Source: Deltaproteobacteria bacterium (GTDB lineage: Bacteria > Myxococcota_A > UBA796 > CAJQPC01). From it: 64,000 bases of DNA. The position numbers and the translations under genes were made by a program. The stretch is from assembly GCA_016717595.1 (NCBI GenBank), contig JADKFE010000023.1, positions 7,730 to 71,729 on the forward strand, written 5' to 3'. Positions 57,052 through 64,000 of the stretch are shown one piece after another; the first letter of the stretch is position 1, and every line of letters starts with the position of its first letter. Under the pieces are notes generated by a model. It was not told where the DNA came from. It saw only the letters and a program-made list of their open reading frames with translations, and did no database searches.

Positions 57052-58340
57052 GTGCTCGATCTCATCCTGCGGAACCTCACCCTGCCCGACGGGCGCTCGG
57101 GCCTTGATCTCGGCGTCGTCAAGGGGCACATCTGCGCCTTAGAGCACCGCCTGCCGGCCACCGCCCATCGTGAGATCGACGTCGGCGGCGAGCTCGTCTG
57201 CCCCCCCTTTGTGGACGCGCACTTCCACATGGACTCGACCCTCTCCTACGGCCTGCCGCGGGTGAACCAGTCGGGCACGCTCTTGGAGGGCATCTCCCTT
57301 TGGGGCGAGCTCAAGCCGACGCTCACCCAAGACGCCTTGATTCAGCGCGCTCTGCGGTACTGTGACTGGGCGGTGGCCCAAGGACTGTTGTTTGTGCGCT
57401 CTCATGTGGACATCTGTGACCCCCGCCTGCTCGCCGTCGAGGCGCTCTTGGAGGTCAAACGCCAGGTGGCCCCGTACCTCACCCTGCAGCTCGTGGCGTT
57501 CCCTCAAGACGGCGTCCTGCGGTATCGGGCGCCAGACGGCGGAGACGACGCCTTCACCCTGATCAAGCGCGCCTTGGACATGGGCGTGGAGGTCGTCGGC
57601 GGCATCCCCCACTTTGAGCGCACCATGGAGGACGGTCGGGCGTCTGTGCGGCTTCTGTGTGAGCTGGCCGCGGAGCGTGGCCACCGCGTGGACATGCACT
57701 GTGATGAGAGCGACGACCCGCTCTCACGCCACATCGAGACCTTGGCCGCCGAGACGCTACGACTCGGCCTGCAGGGCCGCGTGGCGGGCTCCCACCTCAC
57801 GTCGATGCACTCCATGGACAATTACTATGTCTCAAAGCTCATCGCCCTGATGCGGGAGAGCGGCGTGGCGGCCATCGCCAACCCGCTGATCAACATCACC
57901 CTGCAGGGGCGCCACGACAGCTACCCCAAACGCCGGGGCATGACCCGGGCCCCAGAGCTCCTCGCCGGGGGGTGCCCGTGGCCTTTGGCCAAGACTGCAC
58001 CTTAGACCCTTGGTATCCGTTGGGATCCGGGGACATGCTGGAGGTGGCGAGCATGGGCCTACACGTCGCACAGATGACCGGCCAAGACGCCATGCGCGCC
58101 TGCTTCACCGCCGTCACCGACACCCCCGCGCAGATCTTGGGGCTCGAGGGGTATGGCCTGCACGTCGGGGCCAAGGCGGACTTTGTGTGGTTACAGGCGC
58201 GGGACGCCGTCGAGGCCATTCGTCTGCGCGCGGCCCGGCGCCTCGTCGTGCGTGGGGGCGTGGTGCTCGCCGAGGCGCCTCGGCGGGAGACGCGGCTGTA
58301 TTTGGAGGGGCGGCCACACAGCACGGACTTGCTGCGGTAG
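57052..58340 (+). CDS. codA: Cytosine deaminase (CodA-like amidohydrolase), frameshifted
   Basis: Metal-dependent hydrolase of the cytosine deaminase group. It shows VDAHFHMDSTL (metal His pair), IPHFERTMEDG, VDMHCDESDD (metal His and catalytic Glu region), GSHLTSMHSMDNYYV and FGQDCTLDPWYPLGSGDML (catalytic Asp). It deaminates cytosine to uracil for pyrimidine salvage, or a related compound. The frame breaks in the G6 run at 57967-57972; adding one G joins PELLAGG to VPVAFGQDCT and gives about 429 residues, full length for CodA. The break is likely a homopolymer error. The GTG start follows TATACT by about 32 bases. Confidence 0.82.
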
Positions 58341-58345
58341 GCGGC

Positions 58346-59374
58346 TCACATCTCCGGCGGCGGCAGCTCGATCAGCCAGCGCCGGGCCTCTTCAGCGGCG
58401 GCGACGAGCTCCTCCATGGGGGAGCCCAGGGCTTGGTCGAGGAGCTCCTCGTCTTCAGGGTCGGTGGTGCCGCCCAAGAGCGTGGAGGCCATGCCCAAGG
58501 CGCGTAAGCCCGTGGTCTGGGTGAAGAGGTACTCGCCGTCGCGGGCGCCCAGGCGCGCGAGCTCAACGGGCAGGCCGCGGGGGCCGCCGCGAAGCTGGGC
58601 GAGGAGCTCGGCGGCGTCGGGGCCGTCCAGGCGCATCGCGCCCACGCCGGACTGTGGGTGATGTTGCCAGATCCAGCGGGCGTCTAAGCTCTGGGCCTGG
58701 GCGCTGATGCGCTCGACCTGGCCCAAGGCGAGGGTCTGGCGGTCGGTGATCTCCACAGCGCTGGCCAGCTCATCCAGGGCCTGATCCAGGTCACCCACCC
58801 ACAAGGTCGGCAGCACCAGGGCCAGGGCCCGGGACGGGGCGAAGGGGAAGAGCGTGCGCTGCCCGGCGCCGTCGCCGATGGCGCGCTCGACGGCGGCGGC
58901 CTCGTGGCGCACGCCGAGATCGGCGGCGGCTTGGGCCTCAGCGAGGGTGATCGACAGGGCCTCGTCCTCGTAGCTCCAGCCGTCTTCAGGCAGGTAGACG
59001 AGGCTCAACGCGCGGATGGCGTCGAGGCGTAGGCCCCGCTCACAGCCGCCCCGGGCGGCCAGATGGAGCCAGTCGGCGGGGCGATAACGCAAAACACCGC
59101 TGAGCTTGAGCGCGAGATCCGCGGCGTGGGGGCCCGCGAAGAAGGCCACGCCGATCTGCCCGCTCTCCCGGGGGCGCACGAGGTTCAGCTCGCCGTCGAG
59201 GTTGGGGTCAAAGGACTGCCAGACGACGACGTCGAGCATCGCCGTGGGGCGATCTTCAGCGAAGCCCATGTCGAACTGCTCAAGGCCCTCCTCAAGCTCG
59301 GACTCTTGCCAAGACGGCGGCGCGAGCAGCGGCACACGGATCGAGGGCAGGGGGCGCGCGGGGGCGTAGGTCAC
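58346..59374 (-). CDS. Hypothetical protein
   Basis: The 342-residue soluble, acidic protein has no recognised domain, signal or membrane segment. It has alternating helical segments and conserved-looking Trp-rich patches (DVVVWQSFDPNLDGE, ARWIWQHHPQSGVGAM). I choose a GTG at 59374 (VTYAPARPLPS) since the sequence upstream of it is composition-biased. It ends six bases from the convergent cytosine deaminase gene. Function unknown. Confidence 0.6.
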   Translation of the reverse strand: MTYAPARPLPSIRVPLLAPPSWQESELEEGLEQFDMGFAEDRPTAMLDVVVWQSFDPNLDGELNLVRPRESGQIGVAFFAGPHAADLALKLSGVLRYRPADWLHLAARGGCERGLRLDAIRALSLVYLPEDGWSYEDEALSITLAEAQAAADLGVRHEAAAVERAIGDGAGQRTLFPFAPSRALALVLPTLWVGDLDQALDELASAVEITDRQTLALGQVERISAQAQSLDARWIWQHHPQSGVGAMRLDGPDAAELLAQLRGGPRGLPVELARLGARDGEYLFTQTTGLRALGMASTLLGGTTDPEDEELLDQALGSPMEELVAAAEEARRWLIELPPPEM

Positions 59375-59451
59375 GGGCGGTCGCTCGGCGGGGTGAGGGG
59401 CAGAGTGTATTCTCCTGAAGCTCAAAGTGGAGGCCCGATCGGCCCGGGCGC

Positions 59452-60081
59452 TCAACGGGGCCGGGCGACGCCCCGAATGGTGGGGCTCACCCACGGCACC
59501 CCGCCGCGCATCGGCTCTCTCCGCAAGGTCTCCAGGGTGAACCCCGCGTCAAGCAGCGCCTGATCGGTGTGGCGCGTCAGGGCGCAGCGCTCGGCGATGT
59601 GCCACCACAAGGGCTCGATGCGCCGCTGCCAGCGCAACAAGGCGCTGCCGTCCTCGGCCGCGACGTGCTCCAAGAACACCAGGCGGCCGCCCGGGCGCAG
59701 CACCCGGCGAAGCTCGGCCAGCGCCGGGGCCTGCTTGGGCACAGAGCACAACACGAGGGTGCAGACGACGACGTCCACCGAGGCGTCGGGCAGGGGCAGG
59801 GCCTCGGCGGGGGCGTCGAGCACCTCGGCGTCGGGGCGCTCTTGGGCGGCGCGGCGGGTGAGGCGGGCGCGCATGTCGACGTCGGGCTCGGTGAGGATCA
59901 GGCGGGTGTCCGTCTTGGGCACATGGCGCAGGTTGAGGCCCGTGCCCGCGCCGACGTCGAGGATCACGCCCCGGGCGTCTTTGAGCAGCTCCGCGCGCCA
60001 CGCGCTCAAGCAGCGCGCCTCGGTGTTGGACAGGGCGAGGTCGTAGCAGCAAGCGCGAAGCCAAGCCATCGGGGGCTCCAT
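59452..60081 (-). CDS. SAM-dependent methyltransferase (UbiE-like)
   Basis: The 209-residue class I methyltransferase has motif I VILDVGAGTGLNLRH, an acidic residue at the end of strand 2 (ILTEPDVDMRARL), motif II EALPLPDASVDVVVCTLVLCSV and motif III VLRPGGRLVFLEH. It transfers a methyl group from SAM to an unknown acceptor, perhaps a lipid or quinone given the similarity to methyltransferase-like proteins ending in GGVPWVSPTIRGVA. The start at 60081 (MEPPMAWLR) fits the family. It is divergent from the TPR-methyltransferase gene. Confidence 0.85.
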   Translation of the reverse strand: MEPPMAWLRACCYDLALSNTEARCLSAWRAELLKDARGVILDVGAGTGLNLRHVPKTDTRLILTEPDVDMRARLTRRAAQERPDAEVLDAPAEALPLPDASVDVVVCTLVLCSVPKQAPALAELRRVLRPGGRLVFLEHVAAEDGSALLRWQRRIEPLWWHIAERCALTRHTDQALLDAGFTLETLRREPMRGGVPWVSPTIRGVARPR

Positions 60082-60207
60082 CAGGTGGGGGCGCGGCGCG
60101 GGGAGGTGCGCCGACTTTATCGTGTTGGGCTTCGCTCGGGGCGCGGCGGCTCCCCCTTTGGGCTCAACTCGCGATAGGCTCCCGGTGAGCCCTCTGAGGA
60201 AGCCCCG

Positions 60208-62072
60208 ATGCCGCGCGCCCAAGACGCCAACACCTTCCGCCGCGCGGTCCAGCTCTGGAGCGCCGGATCGTTGCGTGAGGCCGAGCCCATGCTCAACGAG
60301 CTCGTCGCCGATGATCCCTCCTTTGGGGAGGCGTGGCTGGTGCTCGGCCATGTGCGGCTGGGCTTGGGCCGCGACCCCGAGCTCGCGTGGCGCCGGGCGT
60401 CGTCCGCCGGTCAGCCCGAGGCGAGCTACGCCTTGGGCCTGTGGCTGGCCCAGGCCGGCCGGGCGAAGGACGGCCTCGCGCTTCTGCGCCACGCCTGCCG
60501 CCTAAACCCCCACGAGCGCCGCTACGCCGTCGGCCTCACCGATCTGTTGTTGCTCGTGGACGAGCCCCCGGCGGATCTGGGCGACACCCTGCTCACGCTC
60601 TACGACACGCCGCGCATCGACCACACCCGCCTCGGCCCCGCGACCTGGCGCGCCTTGGCCCAGACGGCGCTCGGCGCCGAGGCCCTGGCGGGGGAGGCCG
60701 ACGATGGCCAGCTCTTGCGCCTCTTGGCGCTGCCGCTCACTGAAGCGTGGCTCTCCCGGGCCTTGATCATCGACGCCACCTGGGAGCGCCTGCTCACCGG
60801 CGCCCGGTCGGCGGCGCTGCGCTCTGTGGAGCGTGGCCGCCACCCGGCCCTGCGCACGCTCACGGCCTTGGCCATCCACGGCTGGCGCTCGGAGTATTGT
60901 TGGGCGGAGAGCCCTGAAGAGACGGCCTTGGTCAACCGCCTCACCGCCCGGCTCTTGGGCCAGGCCCCCGCCGCGCGTGTGGTGGGCGACAACGCCATTC
61001 GCCTCGCCGCGGTCTTGATGTACCGGCCCCTGGGCGGCGCCTTGGGCGAAGGTCTGGGCCAGCCCGGCGAGGACTGGGGCCCGCTCACGCCCTTGTTCTG
61101 GCAGCAGCTCGGCGATCTGCGCCGGGAGCGCACCTTGGCCGAGTCGATCCCCACCCTCGACACCCCCTCGGGGGAGGCCGCCCGGGCCGTCGCCGCCTGT
61201 ACGAGGAGAACCCGTACCCCCGCCACGTCACCGCCCACCAGCGCACGCCCCAGCGCCTGCCGGGCCTCGTGCGCAGCCTGCTCCCGCGCCTGCCCGCCGG
61301 AGAGCCCCTGCCCGACCCGGCCCCGGCCCGGGTGCTGCTCGCCGGGTGCGGCACCGGCCAGCAGCTCCTCACCAGCGCCACGCGCCTCTCCGAGCGGGAG
61401 ATCGTCGCCTTGGACCTCAGCCGCGCCAGCCTCGGCCGCGCCGCCCGTCTTGTCGAGGAGTGGGGCCTCCAAGGCGTCACCTTCGCCCAAGGCGACCTGC
61501 GCGACGTCGCCCGCCTGAACCAGACCTTTGACCTCATCGAGTGTGTGGGTGTGCTGCACCACCTCGACGACCCCGACGAGGGCCTCGCCGCCTTGGTCAA
61601 CGTGCTCGCCCCCGGCGGCCTGATGCAGCTCGGCCTCTACAGCGAGCGCGGCCGCCAAGACGTGCTCGCCGCCCGGGCCTTGCTCCAAGAGGCGGGCCTC
61701 ACCAACACAGACGAGGCGGGCCTACGCGCCGCGCGGGCGCTGCTGCGCTCCTTGCCTGAGGACCACCCCGCCAAAGGGGTGACGCGCTCGCCGGACTTCG
61801 CCTCGTTGACCGGCCTGCGTGACCTCGTCCTGCACCCCGTCGAGCGCCGCTACACCCCGCTCACCTTAGGCGCGATGTTGATGTCCCACGGGCTCACCGT
61901 GCTCGGGTTGCAGCACAGTCACCCCACGGCCGCCGCGCGCTACGCCGCCGCCCGGCCTGATGACCTGGCGCAGCGGGATCTCATCACCTGGGACGCCCTG
62001 GAGGCGGAGTCGCCGGGGCTGTTCTCGGGGATGTTTGTGTTGTGGGTGAGGAAGGGGGCGGTGGGGGCGTAG
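60208..62072 (+). CDS. TPR-methyltransferase fusion protein, frameshifted
   Basis: The protein has TPR-type repeats in its first part (AVQLWSAGSLREAEPMLNELV, then AWLVLGHVRLGLG). A class I methyltransferase follows, with the characteristic YEENPYPRH motif and ARVLLAGCGTGQQLL, IVALDLSRASLGRAARL and LIECVGVLHHLDDPDEGLAALVNVLAPGGLMQLGLYSERGRQ. These TPR-methyltransferases are common in Proteobacteria. The frame breaks near 61196, where one missing C turns ALYEEN into a shifted frame. Joined, it is about 620 residues. The acceptor is unknown. Confidence 0.8.
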
Positions 62073-62077
62073 GGTGT

Positions 62078-63120
62078 TCAGCGGGAGATGTGCCACCACT
62101 CCAGGGCCTCGGGGGTGCTCACCAGGGCGGTGGCCCCATCGGGGGAGAAGGCCCTGACGCGGCGGCCCTCCTCGGGGGCGTCGCCGGGGTAGAGCGGGGC
62201 CAGCGCGCCGGTGTCGAGGTCGAGCACGGCCCGCTCTTTTCGGCAGAGCATTTGGCCGCGCTCGGAGACCCGCCCTTTGCGGGGGCAGGCCCGGCGCTCG
62301 CCGGTGCGCAGGTTGATCAAGAGGGGGTCACGCCAGCCGTCTGTATAGAGCCAGTCGGCGGTCAAGAAGCTGAGGCCCACCACGCCGGGGGTGCTGCCAA
62401 AGTCGGGCTCTGTGTCGATGAGACGTGGACCGTCCGCCGCGAAGTGGACAACCCGCGACGACCCCCAATCGCCGTCCTTCCCTGGGCAGAACACCCCCGC
62501 CCACTCCAAGGTGCCAGGACGCGGCGTCACGGCATGAAACGCGGGCACCCCCTCACAGGGCAGGCTCACCCGCCGGGCATCTTTGCCCGTGTGCATGTTC
62601 ACCAACGCGGTGCCCCACCGCCCAGAGCGGACATAGCTGCGTGTGACGAGCACCGGGTCGCCGGGCAAGATCCCCGCAGGAGCCGACCAGCGGCGATAAG
62701 GACGCATATGGGCCTCGGCGAGTAAGGTCCAGGTGGCCATGTCCCAGACGCGTCGGAAGCCGTCTGCGCCCTCAGTGAGCAGCCGCCCACGGGGGAGCGC
62801 ACGGGCGAGGTACGGGTCTTTGGTGGGCGTTGAGGGTGAGGCGGTAGGCGCCCGTCTTGAGGTCAAAGACCTGGGCGTCACCATCAAGGCCGAGCACCAT
62901 GACGCCGAGCGCCTCATTGACGGCGCACACGTCGCCCACATAGATCGCGGCCCCAGCGGATCGGCGCTTGCCAGCCCGCGGGGGTGATCCAGCAATAGCA
63001 AGTTTGGTCCTCGCCCATACGGCACAGCGCGAGCGCACGGCCATCGCTGAACAGCTCCGCGCCGCCAATCCAAGCGCCGGGCAACATCGGGACTGTGTGG
63101 GCGAGCGTGGCGGTGAGCAT
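62078..63120 (-). CDS. WD40-like repeat protein, twice frameshifted
   Basis: Three frames join into about 345 residues. The N-terminal piece is MLTATLAHTVPMLPGAW...CWITPAGWQAPIRWG (62914-63120). The middle piece is IYVGDVCAVNEALGVMVLGLDGDAQVFDLKTG, after a missing G in the CCCC run at 62951-62954. The C-terminal piece is TKDPYLARALPRGRLLTEGADGFRRVWDMATW and onward, after a second shift near 62815-62830. Blades of about 40 residues with a W-D-like end resemble a beta-propeller. No signal peptide. Function unknown. Confidence 0.6.
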
Positions 63121-63123
63121 GGG

Positions 63124-63718
63124 TCAGCCTCGGCAACCGAAGTTGCGGCACCAGTTCTTGCGCTCATCGGAGTCTGAGAAGCGGTACTGCGTACAGGAGA
63201 TGTAGTCCTCGGGATCAGAGGCTTTGGGCAGGCCTTTTCGGCAGAACTCATCCCACTCTGAGGAGGTGACGCTCGCGTTTCGGAAACACTTTGCGCACCA
63301 CTCCTTGCTGCCCTCAAAGTGGCTCAGCACGGCGCCCCGCCCCGCTCTCGGCCCCGGCGAACTCCTCCGGGCTCCAATCGCTGATCCGGCTCGTGTCTCC
63401 CGGCGCGCCGTCCACCCGGGCCCAGGTCTCGGCCACATCACAGCGGCCCTGGGCGTCGCAGACCTCCAGACTCAAGGTGTAGAGGCCCGGCGCGTCGGCG
63501 GTGAAGCTGGCGAAGGGGCTGGCGGCGTCGGTGAGGGTGGCGCCGTCGTTGGGCTCCACGCTCCAGGCGTAAGCGAGGCCGTCGCCTTCAGAGAAGCTGC
63601 CGTCTAAGGCGGCGGTGGCGCCCACGGGCATCACGCGGGGATCGCCCGGCTCAGCGCGGGGGGCCACCTCGGCGGCACAGGAGCTGAGCAGCAGCGCGGA
63701 GACAAGCAGGCGGGGCAT
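63124..63718 (-). CDS. Lipoprotein with PKD-like domain and Cys-rich C-terminus, frameshifted
   Basis: The N-terminal frame gives a lipoprotein signal (LLVSALLLSSCAAE) and a PKD-type beta-sandwich (VMPVGATAALDGSFSEGDGLAYAWSVEP, then DAPGLYTLSLEVCDAQG). It passes, after a missing G near 63335-63343, to a Cys-rich tail (SKEWCAKCFRNASVTSSEW, CRKGLPKASD and SDERKNWCRNFGCRG). Joined, it is about 198 residues, envelope-anchored, with four or more disulfide-forming Cys. It ends four bases before the WD40-like gene. Function unknown. Confidence 0.65.
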
Positions 63719-63988
63719 GGCGGGGCTCGGTGGCGTCGCCCCGGTCTTGGGGGCCCAGGAGGCGGGGGTTGAGAGGAGGCTACAACATCACGGCGAGACC
63801 GCACAAGCGGGGATCGCCTTCGCGCTCAACATAAAACGTCGGCGCCAAACTTGGGCGACGCGCCGCGCCAGTCGACGGGGACGCCCCGCGCCCTTGCGCG
63901 CTCAAGACCGCGTGGTGTACACTGTCGCGGCGTGAGCGGCGGGGCCTTGGCCATCACGCGCATCCACCCTGTCGCCCCGGAGTGACCG
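63719..63988. other. Intergenic region
   Basis: About 270 bp between the PKD lipoprotein and the next gene. No open reading frame of credible composition, hairpin or promoter box stands out. Confidence 0.4.
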
Positions 63989-64000
63989 ATGAGAACGATG
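63989..64000 (+). CDS. Start of a gene cut off by the window end
   Basis: An ATG at 63989 (MRTM) is preceded by GGAG at a proper distance (about 63979-63982). Only four codons are visible, so no product can be named. Confidence 0.45.

Overview
The window is very GC-rich, gene-dense DNA that looks like a myxobacterium-type (Myxococcota) chromosome. The supporting signs are a large secreted protein with about 22 calcium-binding thrombospondin type-3 repeats and a Cys-containing, Arg-ended MYXO-CTERM-like tail (31721-35584). There is also a MopE-like lipoprotein with repeated CDDxDxxxxPG motifs, many small Cys-anchored lipoproteins, a type IV pilus/type II secretion ATPase fused to a receiver domain, and a GspC-like PDZ protein. 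No rRNA, tRNA, insertion sequence, prophage or CRISPR array was seen.

Layout. 0-4.6 kb: TPR protein, a duplicated lipoprotein/rimI segment, rimI and a SurA-like chaperone. 4.7-9.3 kb: a four-gene Gld-type ABC transporter operon. 9.4-16 kb: a PD-(D/E)XK-like protein, a tetrahaem cytochrome/UshA-like lipoprotein read through an in-frame UGA, a HelD-type helicase, a frameshifted outer-membrane barrel protein and an EamA transporter. 16-20.8 kb: Tat-exported glutamine amidotransferase, a 43-bp tandem repeat, lipoproteins, a 2OG-Fe(II) oxygenase, TonB and YceI proteins. 20.9-31.7 kb: RlmD, HAD hydrolase, histone-deacetylase-like enzyme, two membrane paralogues, uracil-DNA glycosylase, TerB-like protein, TetR regulator, PDZ proteins and a DUF2325 protein. 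31.7-40 kb: the surface/secretion block. 40-44.6 kb: an unusual cluster of two RecF/OLD-like ATPases plus three accessory genes. 44.7-55.6 kb: histidine kinase, XPB-associated-domain protein, KefB-KefF potassium efflux pair, TetR/alcohol-dehydrogenase operon with a visible operator pair, AraC/VOC pair and a lipoprotein. 55.8-64 kb: XRE regulator, phytochelatin synthase, cytosine deaminase, two methyltransferases and beta-propeller and PKD proteins.

Main discoveries. (1) The gene at 10276-11832 continues in frame through a UGA in the motif Cys-Gly-UGA-Pro. The UGA is followed at the expected distance by a stem-loop carrying GGUCU, so I call it a selenoprotein, which ordinary gene callers truncate. 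(2) Three consecutive genes at 39994-42718 end in the same short C-terminal peptide (W-S/T-I/L-x-x-x-x-L/V-E), encoded with different codons, next to a paralogous ATPase. This looks like an undescribed multi-protein system with a shared docking tail. (3) A 43-bp, non-coding tandem array with two alternating unit types lies at 17048-17477.

Caution. About a dozen genes carry single-base frameshifts, most of them in short homopolymers, and there is a run of 29 G at 55774-55802. This pattern suggests uncorrected sequence errors rather than real pseudogenes, so frameshifted genes are annotated as single genes with the break noted.
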